From Thermodesulfobacteriota bacterium (GTDB taxonomy: Bacteria; Desulfobacterota; S145-22): a stretch of DNA of 37,378 bases. The position numbers and the translations under genes are program-made. A model generated the notes under the pieces. The model searched no databases, was not told the DNA's origin, and was given only the letters and a program-made list of their open reading frames with translations. The stretch lies in assembly GCA_024763435.1 (NCBI GenBank), contig JANTFN010000002.1, positions 1-37,378 on the forward strand, in the 5' to 3' direction. The first letter of the stretch is position 1, and each line of letters begins with the position of its first letter. Below, piece by piece: positions 14,806-23,829 of this stretch.

Positions 14806-17800
14806 TTACACCTTTTTTTCTCCATCAGAGGCGTGATGCAGGTGCTTGTTCGTAATGAAGTAGAGGATAGGAACGGCCATGCGCGACAGGAGCAGCGAGG
14901 CAACCTCGCCGGCCATGAGCGCGATGGCAAGCCCTTTAAAAATAGGGTCCAGCAGGATGACGGCACCGGTAATAATAACGGCCATCGCCGTTAAAACCAT
15001 GGGGCGGAACCTCACGGCCCCGGCATCGACAACGGCCTCATCGAGGGGCATTCCCTCACGGAGCCGGAGTTCAATGAAGTCTACAAGGATAATGGAGTTT
15101 CGGACCACAATGCCGGCCCCGGCGATAAATCCAATCATGGATGTGGCGGTGAAAAAAGCGCCCATAACCCAGTGCCCGGGGATAATTCCAATAAGCGAAA
15201 AGGGAATGGCGGACATAATGATGAGCGGGGTGAGATAGGAACGAAACCAGCCGACGACGAGAAGATAAATAAGAATCATGACGGCGGCAAAAGCGATGCC
15301 GAGGTCACGAAAAACCTCATAGGTAATTTGCCACTCGCCGTCCCATTTCATAGAAAACTTCTTCGCGGAAAAAGGTAAGTGGGAGCTGTATTGGGTAATT
15401 TCATACCCTTCGGGGATTTTTATTTTTGATATTTTCTTCCCCATTTTCAGGATGGCATAAACAGGGGATTCCTCCCGACCGGCAACATCTCCAAAGACAT
15501 AAACGACCGGCATCAGATTTTTATGGTAGATACTTTTGTCGATGATGGTTTTTTTAACATGGGTCAGTTCCTTCAGGGGAATCAACATACCCGCCCGGTT
15601 TTGTATTCGGAGGGCCTGAATATCCCGCAAGGCGGAGCGCTTGGCGCGGGGAACCCTCAAAAGGACAGCAACATTCTCTTTTTCCTTCGGGTCATGCAGC
15701 AGTCCCACAGGCATACCTCTGACCACGGTGCGAACCAGCTGGGCAATTTGTGCGGTAGTAATGCCGTTCAGTGTGGCCTTTTCCTTATCCACGATGAGAT
15801 TCCATTTTGGTTGATTGGCCTCCACAGTCCAGTCTACGTCCACGACGTCTTTCGTGGTTTCAAATATTTTTTTGATTTTATGGGCCAGCGCTATCTGGCG
15901 GGGATAATCGGGGCCATAAATTTCAGCAACCAGAGTTTCCATGACAGGGGGGCCGGGTGGCACCTCGGCCACTTTAACGGAGGCCCCGTATTTTCTGGCG
16001 ATCTGGTCAATTTTCGGACGCACCTCTTTGGCGATATCATGGCTTTGAATCCATCGTTTATGTTTGTTGATGAGATTGACCTGAAGATCGGCTACATTGG
16101 CGCCCCGGCGCAGAAAATAATGCCGCACAAGCCCCTGAAAATTAAAGGGAGAGGCAGTCCCCGTATAGGTTTGGATATTGACAACCTGCGGAATAGTCTG
16201 GAGGTATTCGGCAATTTCTCTTGTCACGCGGGCTGTCTTTTCCAGAGGCGTGCCCTCATCCATATCAACAATAACCTGGAACTCGTTCTTGTTGTCAAAG
16301 GGCAACATCTTAACCATAACACTTTTAAACCCAAACATGGAAAAGGCTGCGAGCAGCAGCACAACAATTCCGATCAGAAACCCCCATCGCCAGAGCGTGT
16401 GGTGAATCAGGGGCCCCATGACTTTTCGATAAAGCCGTGTCAGGGCCGATTCCTTCTCTTCCTGCTGTTCCTGTTTGCCTTTCAGAAGACGAAGAGAGGC
16501 CCAGGGGGTGACCACGAAAGCGACCCCGAGGGAAAAGAGCATGGCGAAGCTGGAGCCAATGGGGATGGGGCGCATATAGGGACCCATTAATCCACCGACA
16601 AACGCCATGGGGAGAACCGCCGCGATTACGGTAAAGGTTGCGATAATCGTTGGATTTCCCACCTCGTCCACGGCCTCCACGGCGATATCCGCCAAAGGTC
16701 TGCCCCTGTTTTCCGGCAGGTGATAATGTCGTATAATATTTTCCGCCACCACGATGGCGTCATCCACAAGGATGGCGATACAAAAGATGAGGGCGAAGAG
16801 GGTAATTCGATTAAGCGTATAACCATAGAAATAATAGACGGCAAGGGTAAGGGACAAGGTGGAAGGAATTGCCAGGGCAACGACACCCGCGACACGAAGA
16901 CCCAGCATAAACCAGATAAGCAGACTTACCCCGAAAACGGCCAGTGCCATGTGAAAGAGCAATTCATTTGATTTATCTTCAGAGGTTTCACCGTAATCCC
17001 TTGTCATCGTGACAGTAACATCCGAAGGGATAATCGTTCCCTTCAAAAGATCAACCTTTTTCGCTATCTTACGCACAATAGAAATAGCATTGGCGCCCTT
17101 TCGCTTCGCGATTGAAAGGGTAATGGCTGGTTCCTGAGGTTTCCCTGAAGTGAGGTAATAAACATAACTGACCGGCTCTTCCGGCCCGTCTTCAATGCGC
17201 GCCACATTCTTCAACGTGACAGGTCTTCCACGGAAGGCACCAACCACAAGCCTTTCAATATCTTCCCTGCTTGCAAGAAAATTACCAGTTTCAACAACCA
17301 CCTCTTGATTGAGGCGATCAAGTGTTCCTGATGGCATTTGCTGGTTAGCCCCTTTCAGCATCTGCATGATTCTGAGGGGATCCAGGTGATAAGCATCAAG
17401 TTTCGCGGGATCCAGTTGAACGCGGATTTGTCGCCGCTGTCCGCCAATGAGCGTGGTTTCAGAAACGTCCGGAATGCGCTTGACGGCCTCCTCAACCTGA
17501 GCGGCGATACGGCGCAGGGTAAAGGCCGTATACCGGTTGCTGTGAAGAGTCAGCGCGCAGACAGGGACATCGTAAATGGTTCTTGGCCGAATCAGGGGTG
17601 GCGAGCAGCCTGGAGGGATAATATCGAAGTGTTCATAGAGTTTCTGGTTGAGGCGGACAATGCTTTTTTCCTCGTCCTGCCCTACATAAAATCGGACAAT
17701 CACCATGGACATACCGGCCTTTGAGGTGCTGTAAACATATTCAACCCCGGGAATTTCCCATAAAAGACGTTCCATGGGGCTGGTAACCCTGTTTTCTACC

Positions 17801-17991
17801 TCTTTTGCGGAAGCGCCCGGCATCCGAACAAAAACATCTATCATTGGCACGACAATTTGAGGCTCCTCTTCTCTTGGAAGCTCCAGTGTTGCCATAACAC
17901 CAATCAGGATGGAAGCAATAATGAACAGTGGGGTCAGTTTGGAATTTATGAACGTATGGGCAATTTTTCCGGCTAGCCCGATTTTTCTCAT
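14806..17991 (-). CDS. RND-family efflux permease (inner-membrane subunit), orphan
   Basis: 1061 aa, full length for an AcrB/CusA-type proton-driven transporter: 12 membrane helices with two large periplasmic loops. TM4 carries ILVDDAIVVAENI (Asp410 and Asp411), the essential proton-relay pair. The TM10 lysine of AcrB (in AKNAIL) is Arg here (GIVVRNSIILVDF), a pattern I associate with AcrB/CusA relatives of this subgroup. The start is ATG 17991, because GGGAGGAG lies 5-6 nt upstream; an in-frame ATG at 18006 overlaps that ribosome binding site. No periplasmic adaptor or outer-membrane channel gene is adjacent, so partners must be elsewhere. Substrate unknown. Confidence 0.92.
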   Translation of the reverse strand: MRKIGLAGKIAHTFINSKLTPLFIIASILIGVMATLELPREEEPQIVVPMIDVFVRMPGASAKEVENRVTSPMERLLWEIPGVEYVYSTSKAGMSMVIVRFYVGQDEEKSIVRLNQKLYEHFDIIPPGCSPPLIRPRTIYDVPVCALTLHSNRYTAFTLRRIAAQVEEAVKRIPDVSETTLIGGQRRQIRVQLDPAKLDAYHLDPLRIMQMLKGANQQMPSGTLDRLNQEVVVETGNFLASREDIERLVVGAFRGRPVTLKNVARIEDGPEEPVSYVYYLTSGKPQEPAITLSIAKRKGANAISIVRKIAKKVDLLKGTIIPSDVTVTMTRDYGETSEDKSNELLFHMALAVFGVSLLIWFMLGLRVAGVVALAIPSTLSLTLAVYYFYGYTLNRITLFALIFCIAILVDDAIVVAENIIRHYHLPENRGRPLADIAVEAVDEVGNPTIIATFTVIAAVLPMAFVGGLMGPYMRPIPIGSSFAMLFSLGVAFVVTPWASLRLLKGKQEQQEEKESALTRLYRKVMGPLIHHTLWRWGFLIGIVVLLLAAFSMFGFKSVMVKMLPFDNKNEFQVIVDMDEGTPLEKTARVTREIAEYLQTIPQVVNIQTYTGTASPFNFQGLVRHYFLRRGANVADLQVNLINKHKRWIQSHDIAKEVRPKIDQIARKYGASVKVAEVPPGPPVMETLVAEIYGPDYPRQIALAHKIKKIFETTKDVVDVDWTVEANQPKWNLIVDKEKATLNGITTAQIAQLVRTVVRGMPVGLLHDPKEKENVAVLLRVPRAKRSALRDIQALRIQNRAGMLIPLKELTHVKKTIIDKSIYHKNLMPVVYVFGDVAGREESPVYAILKMGKKISKIKIPEGYEITQYSSHLPFSAKKFSMKWDGEWQITYEVFRDLGIAFAAVMILIYLLVVGWFRSYLTPLIIMSAIPFSLIGIIPGHWVMGAFFTATSMIGFIAGAGIVVRNSIILVDFIELRLREGMPLDEAVVDAGAVRFRPMVLTAMAVIITGAVILLDPIFKGLAIALMAGEVASLLLSRMAVPILYFITNKHLHHASDGEKKV

Positions 17992-18197
17992 ATCCACTCC
18001 TCCCATGGCGGTTCTTTTTTATATGAAACATGATTACGTTAAAGGAAAACTGCCATGAAATCAAGACTGATTTAAAATTTAAAATTGAGAAACTCCGAAA
18101 GGCCACTACTTTCTTTTATTGTGAATCGTTTTCTGGTAAAAGGTGAAGTGAATTACAGACCAGAGCAAAAAACAACGGAGAAACCACAGAAAAAACT

Positions 18198-19121
18198 ATG
18201 GCAGAAACAAAACAGAAGGCAGCAAGAGTACCTTTCCATTCAGGATTTGTGGCCCTTGTAGGCCCGCCAAATGTTGGCAAATCCACGCTCCTGAACAGGA
18301 TCATGGGGGGACATTTTTCTATTGTCACCGAAAAACCGCAAACCACGCGGACGTCTATTCGTGCCATTAAGAATCTACCGCATGCCCAGGTTATTTTTGT
18401 AGATACCCCCGGCGTACATCATTCGAGAAAGGCCTTCAACCGTTTACTGGTTCAGTCGGCGGAGGCTGCCAGCCGGGACGCAGATATGATCCTGTGCATG
18501 ATTTCAGCCGACAAAATTGAAAGCCTTGATAATTCACTTATGTTTTCGATGGTAGCGGCTATTCCCGGAATACCAAAGGCGCTTGCCATCAACAAGATAG
18601 ATAAAGTTCCGGCAGGCCGCCTGCCGTTTCTGCAAGAAAAGGCCAATGTCCAATTTATTTTTGATAAAATTTTTCCTGTTTCCGCCCTCGCGGGAACGGG
18701 TGTTGACGCGCTTGTTGAAGAAGCGGCACTTTTACTCCCAGAAGGACCACCTCTTTTTCCTCCGGATATGGAAACGGATATGACGGAAAGATTTTATGCC
18801 TCCGAGGTTATCAGGGAAAAAATATTTTCTCTCACAAAGGAAGAAATTCCTTATAATATCGCAGTTGGTATTGAGCGATTCAAGGAAGACACGCAAAAGA
18901 AGATGCTTATTATTTCCGCTGTTATTCATGTTAACCGGGAAAGTCAGAAGCGAATTATCATCGGTAAAAAAGGAACGCTTATCCGGGAAATCGGGAAACT
19001 GGCGCGAAAGGACCTGGAAAATTTTTTTGGGGTTCATATTTTTCTGGAGCTTTGGGTGCGTGTAAGTCGTAACTGGATAAAGAATCAGTCCATGCTGAAA
19101 GAGCTTGGTCTGAGGGGGTAA
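18198..19121 (+). CDS. era: GTPase Era
   Basis: 307 aa, Era GTPase that binds the 3' end of 16S rRNA and assists 30S assembly. G1 GPPNVGKS (22-29), G2 region TTRTS (49-53), G3 DTPGVH (69-74), G4 NKID (132-135) and G5 SALAG are in order. The C-terminal KH domain (IIGKKGTLIREIGKLAR) contains the RNA-binding GKKG loop. Length is normal. The second P-loop position is Pro (GPPNVGKS), whereas most Era proteins have Arg; this is a minor variation. The ATG has only a distant GGAG about 20 nt upstream, so initiation may be weak. It is followed 14 nt later by the RodZ-like gene. Confidence 0.97.
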   Translation: MAETKQKAARVPFHSGFVALVGPPNVGKSTLLNRIMGGHFSIVTEKPQTTRTSIRAIKNLPHAQVIFVDTPGVHHSRKAFNRLLVQSAEAASRDADMILCMISADKIESLDNSLMFSMVAAIPGIPKALAINKIDKVPAGRLPFLQEKANVQFIFDKIFPVSALAGTGVDALVEEAALLLPEGPPLFPPDMETDMTERFYASEVIREKIFSLTKEEIPYNIAVGIERFKEDTQKKMLIISAVIHVNRESQKRIIIGKKGTLIREIGKLARKDLENFFGVHIFLELWVRVSRNWIKNQSMLKELGLRG

Positions 19122-19135
19122 CAGAGGAGTTCTGT

Positions 19136-20125
19136 ATGGAATCATTGGGTGTGACCTTAAAAAAGCTGAGGGAAGAAAAAGGGTTAACGGTCAAAGATAT
19201 TTCCGAGGCGACAAAAATCCGCGAGCCCCTGATTCTTGCGCTGGAGGCGGAAGAGTGGGAAAAGCTCCCGGAAAAGATTTTTATTCGGGGGTTTGTCCGG
19301 TCTTTTATTCAGGCTGTTGACGGAGATGTATCCCTGATTCTTGACATGTTTGAATCAGCCTGCCCGGGGGAAGAGGGAAAAATTGTTTATCCAGATTACC
19401 AGCAGAGGACCTTTAAGGGTTTGGAGCGAAAACACCGAAAATATTTATGGGTCATCGTTGTCGTTATTTTTCTGATAGGAATCGGCGGGGGGCTTGCTTA
19501 TTATTTTTTCAGCCCTTCTGAAAGTGTAGAGCTAATGGAAAAAACATCAGAGGTAAAGGACGTCCCCGCTGCGACAACGGAGACATCCGATAAGGGGAAG
19601 GATATCGGAAAAACTCAAAATAGTGAGGTAATAACAGGGGAAGCACCTGGAGAAACCGCCCTTTCGGAACAAGCCGGGGAGGAGCAGGGTTCTCAGGAAA
19701 ATCTTCCCCCGCAATCGGGCTCATCGGCGGCACAAAACGAAGCAACCGGCGTGAAGGCGCCCGCCAGGGAGAAGGCCTCTGCGCCTCCTGAGGCTACCGA
19801 ACAACCGGCAGTGATCGATGGAGAAAAGAAAAAAGAAAGCCCTGCCAGGGATGTCCCGGAAAAGACGGCGCCCGTTGAGAAACGGGGAAATCTCGTCATC
19901 AAGGCAAAAATGGAAACATGGATAAGCCTGAAGATTGACGGAAAGGCCCATAAGGAAATCCTCCTGAAACCTGGAGATCGATTTAAAGTACAGGTTCAAA
20001 AGACCGCCGATTTGCTGATAGGCAATGCGGGGGGGATTGATATAGAATTTAATGGAAAGGCCCTTGCCCCTGTTGGAAAATCAGGGCAGGTTGTCCGCTT
20101 GAAACTGCCTTTGGAAAAAAATTAG
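19136..20125 (+). CDS. RodZ-like helix-turn-helix membrane protein with DUF4115 domain
   Basis: 329 aa. Cytoplasmic Cro/C1-type HTH (residues 1-70, SLGVTLKKLREEKGLTVKDI), a basic juxtamembrane segment, one transmembrane helix (about 103-125), a low-complexity Glu/Pro/Ala/Ser/Lys linker (130-255) and a C-terminal DUF4115 beta domain (about 258-329). This matches RodZ, which links MreB to the elongasome and sets rod shape. It is preceded closely by era. Its stop codon overlaps the ruvB stop on the opposite strand by 4 nt. In many genomes this architecture is also annotated as a simple HTH regulator, so the morphogenetic role is inference. Confidence 0.87.
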   Translation: MESLGVTLKKLREEKGLTVKDISEATKIREPLILALEAEEWEKLPEKIFIRGFVRSFIQAVDGDVSLILDMFESACPGEEGKIVYPDYQQRTFKGLERKHRKYLWVIVVVIFLIGIGGGLAYYFFSPSESVELMEKTSEVKDVPAATTETSDKGKDIGKTQNSEVITGEAPGETALSEQAGEEQGSQENLPPQSGSSAAQNEATGVKAPAREKASAPPEATEQPAVIDGEKKKESPARDVPEKTAPVEKRGNLVIKAKMETWISLKIDGKAHKEILLKPGDRFKVQVQKTADLLIGNAGGIDIEFNGKALAPVGKSGQVVRLKLPLEKN

Positions 20126-21144
20126 AAAAGATTTTTTTGGGCATCAGCCGCGGGTTTGCGTTTGAAATGCTGATAAGCGGCAGGTGTGGCAATACGGCCT
20201 CGTGGTGTCCGCTTGATAAATCCCTGTTGAATCAGGAAAGGTTCATAAACATCCTCAATAGTTTCCTTGTCCTCGCTCAGGGATGTGGCGAGGGTATCCA
20301 GCCCCACAGGCCCCCCGTTAAATTTATCCAGAATAGCCAGCAATAGCCGCTGGTCCATGGGGTCAAATCCGCGCTTGTCAATTTCCATGGCAAGAAGCGC
20401 CTTGTCCGCGACTTCAAGGGTGATAATCCCCTCTGCCTTTACCTCGGCAAAATCCCTGACGCGCTTGAGAAGGCGGTTTGCAATCCTTGGCGTTCCACGT
20501 GATCTGGCGGCAATTTCCGACGCGCCGTCTTCTTTAATAGGAATTCCAAGAATTTTTGAGGAGCGTAAAACCAGGGTAGTGAGGTCGTTTGCCGAATAAA
20601 AATCAAGGCGTTGGACGATTCCGAACCGATCCCGAAGGGGTGAGGTGAGCATACCGGCACGGGTGGTGGCGCCAACGAGGGTAAAGGGTGCCAAATCGAG
20701 CTTGATGGAGCGGGCACTTGGCCCCTGACCGATGACGACATCAAGCTGAAATTCTTCCATGGCCGGGTAAAGAATTTCCTCAATCACGTGACTTAATCGG
20801 TGTATCTCGTCAATAAAGAGGACATCTCCGGGCGAAAGATTGGTCAGGATTGCCGCCAGGTCTCCCGGCCTTTCAATAACAGGACCGGAGGTGGCGCGGA
20901 TATGAACTGCCATTTCCCTCGAAATAATATGTGCGAGGGTGGTTTTCCCCAGCCCGGGGGGGCCATAAAAAAGGACATGGTCAAGACTTTCTTTGCGGTT
21001 TTTCGCGGCCTGAAGGTAGATGGAAAGACGCTCTTTAACCTTGTTCTGTCCAATATATTCATCAAGGGCCACGGGACGAAGGCTCGTCTCCATCACAATA
21101 TCTTCTTCGTTTGGTTCCGGATGCAAAAGGGTGCGTTCGTCCAT
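20122..21144 (-). CDS. ruvB: Holliday junction branch migration helicase RuvB
   Basis: 340 aa, AAA+ motor that drives branch migration with RuvA. Walker A GPPGLGKTT (61-69), Walker B FIDEIHR (110-116), sensor/Arg-finger segment GATTRAGMLTSPLRDRFG and the C-terminal winged helix (LIQQGFIKRTPRGR) are all present. Length matches the family. It follows ruvA with a 3 nt gap and is the last gene of the tRNA-Val-yebC-ruvCAB run. The 3' end overlaps the RodZ-like gene tail-to-tail. Confidence 0.98.
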   Translation of the reverse strand: MDERTLLHPEPNEEDIVMETSLRPVALDEYIGQNKVKERLSIYLQAAKNRKESLDHVLFYGPPGLGKTTLAHIISREMAVHIRATSGPVIERPGDLAAILTNLSPGDVLFIDEIHRLSHVIEEILYPAMEEFQLDVVIGQGPSARSIKLDLAPFTLVGATTRAGMLTSPLRDRFGIVQRLDFYSANDLTTLVLRSSKILGIPIKEDGASEIAARSRGTPRIANRLLKRVRDFAEVKAEGIITLEVADKALLAMEIDKRGFDPMDQRLLLAILDKFNGGPVGLDTLATSLSEDKETIEDVYEPFLIQQGFIKRTPRGRIATPAAYQHFKRKPAADAQKNLF

Positions 21145-21147
21145 GGC

Positions 21148-21759
21148 TTATCTTTGAAGGTCTTTAAGCGCGCGTTTAATTACACTGGCAAGAGAACTGT
21201 TTGCCTCAGGGGCACTAAGGATTTCTCGGACGGTTTTAGATGAGAGCTGGGCATTGAAACCCAGGTTTACAAGGGCCGAAACAGCGTCCATAAAAACTGA
21301 AGGAGAAGAGTTAATTGGTGTTCCGGTCCCTTCGGAAGGGATGGCCGATATGGCAAGAGCGGGTGATATCTCTTTTAATTCCAAAGTCATCCGAGCCGCC
21401 ATTTTTTTGCCTATTCCAGGAATTGCCTGCAGCCTTGAGGCGTCACTCGAAGCAAGGGCAACCTTCAGCTCTTCCACGGAGATGCCGGAAAGAATATTAA
21501 TGGCCAGACGTGGGCCAATACCGGAAACACGGATGAGGTGCCGAAACCATTCGCGCTCCAGACGATTGGAAAACCCGTAGAGGCTTATAAGATCTTCCCG
21601 GACATGCGTATGAACGTGCAGGGATAGCGCCTCGCCTGCTTCGGGCAGGGTGTAGTAGGTCGACAAGGGGATAAAGACGTGATAGCCGACACCGCCGACA
21701 TCAAGGGTTAACTCTCCCGTATTTTTTTCCAGCAGGGTTCCCTTCAGCCAGGCAATCAT
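21148..21759 (-). CDS. ruvA: Holliday junction DNA-binding protein RuvA
   Basis: 203 aa. RuvA tetramers hold the four-way junction and load RuvB. The N-terminal OB domain (MIAWLKGTLLEKNTGELTLD) is followed by two helix-hairpin-helix motifs (VSGIGPRLAINIL and IPGIGKKMAARM) and the C-terminal RuvB-contacting domain (VSALVNLGF near residue 160). All are typical. It overlaps ruvC by ATGA-type coupling (21756-21759). Confidence 0.98.
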   Translation of the reverse strand: MIAWLKGTLLEKNTGELTLDVGGVGYHVFIPLSTYYTLPEAGEALSLHVHTHVREDLISLYGFSNRLEREWFRHLIRVSGIGPRLAINILSGISVEELKVALASSDASRLQAIPGIGKKMAARMTLELKEISPALAISAIPSEGTGTPINSSPSVFMDAVSALVNLGFNAQLSSKTVREILSAPEANSSLASVIKRALKDLQR

Positions 21760-22250
21760 TGTATTCCCCTTTTAAACAGACCACCCTGAATATGCTGGAG
21801 ACAGCAAATTGCTGCCGCAAGGGCATCCGCGCCGTCGTAGGTTAAGTCACTTTTGATAACAAGAAGTCTTTGAACCATTGTCTTGACCTGCTCTTTGTCT
21901 GCTCTTCCGTACCCCGCGACGGCCTGTTTAATTTCAAGGGCACTGTATTCGTGTATATCAATGTTTTTTAAAATCCCCGGCAGCATGGCAACTCCCCTCG
22001 CATGGCCGAGAAGCAGCGCGGAATGCGGATTTTTGGCAAAAAAAACCTTTTCAATTGCGAGAACATCGGGCCGGTAAGTTTCAATAATATCGGAAATTTC
22101 CTTGAAGATAAGCCCCAGGCGCTTAAAAAGTGATTTCTTTTTCGGCATTTTGATGATCCCGTGGGCAAGGTAATGCGGGGTCTGATCTTCTGAAAAAACG
22201 ATACCATATCCGGTAATGTGCGAACCGGGATCTATCCCGAGCACTTTCAT
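21756..22250 (-). CDS. ruvC: Holliday junction resolvase RuvC
   Basis: 164 aa endonuclease that cuts Holliday junctions. The acidic catalytic set is visible: Asp7 (GIDPGS), Glu67 (AIEKVFF), Asp139 and Asp142 (TYDGADA). The conserved AKNPHSALLLGHARG and YSALEIKQAVAGYGRADKEQV blocks are intact. It lies 11 nt after yebC and is coupled to ruvA. Confidence 0.98.
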   Translation of the reverse strand: MKVLGIDPGSHITGYGIVFSEDQTPHYLAHGIIKMPKKKSLFKRLGLIFKEISDIIETYRPDVLAIEKVFFAKNPHSALLLGHARGVAMLPGILKNIDIHEYSALEIKQAVAGYGRADKEQVKTMVQRLLVIKSDLTYDGADALAAAICCLQHIQGGLFKRGIQ

Positions 22251-22261
22251 TGGCTTCTGTT

Positions 22262-23005
22262 TCAGATGTTTTCCATGATGGATTCAGAAATGTCAAAATT
22301 CGCATAGGCATTCTGCACATCTTCGGCATCATCAAGGGCATCCATCAGCTTAAGCATTTTTTCCGCATCCTTTCCCTCAAGGGGAACGGTATTCTGGGGA
22401 ATCATGCCTATTTCGGCGACGAGGTATGAAAGGCCCGCTTTGTCAAAGGCCTCTTTTACCTGAATAAAATTAGAAGGGTCTGTCGTAACTTCAAATTCCT
22501 TCTCCGATTCAGTGATGTCATCGGCACCAGCCTCGAGGGCAATATCCATGATGTCATCTTCGGAAACTGAATCTTTTGAAAAAACAATGAGACCTTTTTT
22601 GTCAAACATCCAGGAGACACACCCGTTTTCACCCAGGTTTCCGCCATGTTTTGAAAAAATATGACGGACATCGGCAATACTCCGGTTTTTGTTGTCTGTG
22701 AGGATTTCAATTAGAATGGCAACCCCGCCGGGGCCATAACCCTCATAGACGATCTCCTCGTACTGGACACCTTCGAGTTCACCCGTTCCCTTTTTGATAG
22801 CCCTTTCAATATTATCCTTGGGCATATTTTCCGCTTTTGCGCCGGCCATAGCGGCCCGCAGTCGCGGGTTTGACTCAGGATCACCGCCACCCATGCGAGC
22901 CGCGACGGTAATTTCTTTAATGAGTTTAGTAAAAATCTTACCGCGTTTGGCATCCAGTGCGCCTTTTTTTCGTTTGATGGTACTCCATTTTGAATGGCCT
23001 GACAT
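22262..23005 (-). CDS. yebC: YebC/PmpR-family protein
   Basis: 247 aa, typical length. The N-terminus MSGHSKWSTIKRKKGALDAK is the family signature, followed by GGGDPESNPRLR and the YEGYGPGG motif. YebC has been described as a transcriptional regulator, and YebC relatives as translation factors that relieve ribosome stalling on proline-rich stretches; which role applies here cannot be read from sequence. Ribosome binding site GAGG precedes the ATG. It starts 36 nt downstream of tRNA-Val, with no separate promoter or terminator visible between them, so co-transcription with the tRNA is likely. Confidence 0.96.
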   Translation of the reverse strand: MSGHSKWSTIKRKKGALDAKRGKIFTKLIKEITVAARMGGGDPESNPRLRAAMAGAKAENMPKDNIERAIKKGTGELEGVQYEEIVYEGYGPGGVAILIEILTDNKNRSIADVRHIFSKHGGNLGENGCVSWMFDKKGLIVFSKDSVSEDDIMDIALEAGADDITESEKEFEVTTDPSNFIQVKEAFDKAGLSYLVAEIGMIPQNTVPLEGKDAEKMLKLMDALDDAEDVQNAYANFDISESIMENI

Positions 23006-23040
23006 AGCTACCTCTTCATAAACGATAGAAATTTAATTCA

Positions 23041-23115
23041 TGGTGGGCGGTACTGGGATTGAACCAGTGGCTTCTACCGTGTGAAGGTAGCACTCTCCCT
23101 CTGAGTTAACCGCCC
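23041..23115 (-). tRNA. tRNA-Val (anticodon CAC)
   Basis: Read on the minus strand, acceptor GGGCGGT pairs with ACCGCCC, followed by discriminator A and an encoded CCA (23041-23043). D stem ACTC/GAGT, anticodon stem CTACC/GGTAG with loop TTCACAC (anticodon CAC, reads GUG), and T stem ACTGG/CCAGT with loop TTCAATC all close. An alternative acceptor shifted by two bases also pairs but would leave no CCA, so this frame is preferred. Confidence 0.97.
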
Positions 23116-23134
23116 ACATTCAAATTCTTGCGAA

Positions 23135-23163
23135 AACATATCAAAAGTTCACCATGTTGTCAA
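23135..23163 (-). promoter_or_regulatory. Sigma70 promoter for tRNA-Val (and probably yebC-ruvCAB)
   Basis: On the minus strand TTGACA (23158-23163), a 17 bp spacer and TATGTT (23135-23140) form a near-consensus promoter. The expected start lies about 13 nt upstream of the mature tRNA 5' end. It is the only good promoter seen ahead of yebC. Confidence 0.8.
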
Positions 23164-23232
23164 ACAAAACAGGGAACACATACCGCTGTCTAACGTGAAA
23201 AATAGACGGGATGTTAGCACCAGCGGAACTGC

Positions 23233-23670
23233 TTACTGGCTTTCATTTTCACCCGTTTCACCCAATTTCTGCCGGAATTGATCAGCGGTATTTTCCATAT
23301 TTTCTAAAATCTTCTTTGCAGTTGCAACAGTTTTGATATTGCCGCAAATTCCCAGACTGTGTCTCAGGACGGGCCCCTGTTTCCCGTAAGTGTTAGAGGA
23401 GATAATAAGAGAATAAGCGCAACTGGGCCGGTTTTTGATTTTTACCGAGAGAAACTCACAGACAAGCATGGAGCCCTCATCGCCGGCAGCCTTCAAAGAG
23501 GCTGAATCACTGATGCCCCGCCTGATAAGGGTAACAAGTCGTTTCCCGACACTGTCATCCTGGCCGGATTGCGCGTTGAATTTAACGGCTATTTTTGTTT
23601 GGGCAATGCAGATAGAGGATGCAGAGAGAATACAAAAAACGATGGATATCTGTGCGAAACGTCTGAACAT
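23233..23670 (-). CDS. Small secreted protein of unknown function
   Basis: 145 aa from ATG 23670, which has GGAGG about 7 nt upstream; an in-frame start at 23742 lies almost at the tRNA-Arg end and lacks a ribosome binding site. An N-terminal signal peptide (MFRRFAQISIVFCILSASSICIA) is followed by QTKIAVKFN, so cleavage is probably after Ala23. The mature part has two or three Cys residues (CEF, SCAYS, GICGN), alternating beta-like segments, and a Lys/Glu-rich helical tail. I do not recognise the family. It is encoded between two tRNA genes on the same strand and may be transcribed from the tRNA-Arg promoter. Confidence 0.75.
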   Translation of the reverse strand: MFRRFAQISIVFCILSASSICIAQTKIAVKFNAQSGQDDSVGKRLVTLIRRGISDSASLKAAGDEGSMLVCEFLSVKIKNRPSCAYSLIISSNTYGKQGPVLRHSLGICGNIKTVATAKKILENMENTADQFRQKLGETGENESQ

Positions 23671-23744
23671 GGTATTTCCTCCCCGGCAATCTCCAAAGGG
23701 TTTATCGGATAGTGTTTTACACCTGTTACCGCCCCTGCTCATGC

Positions 23745-23820
23745 TGGTGCCCCCGGCACGATTCGAACGTGCGGCACCAGGATTAGGAATCCTGTGCTCT
23801 ATCCCCTGAGCTACGGGGGC
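23745..23820 (-). tRNA. tRNA-Arg (anticodon CCT)
   Basis: On the minus strand, acceptor GCCCCCG pairs with CGGGGGC, then discriminator A and an encoded CCA. D arm GCTC...GAGC, anticodon stem CAGGA/TCCTG with loop TTCCTAA (anticodon CCT, reads AGG), and T arm with TTCGAAT loop are all regular. Length is 76 nt. Confidence 0.97.
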
Positions 23821-23829
23821 ATCTTAGTC

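Noticed and set aside
15523..16590. 355-codon plus-strand frame inside the RND permease gene
   Set aside because: It is antisense to a clearly functional permease and its His/Gly/Asn-rich composition is not protein-like.
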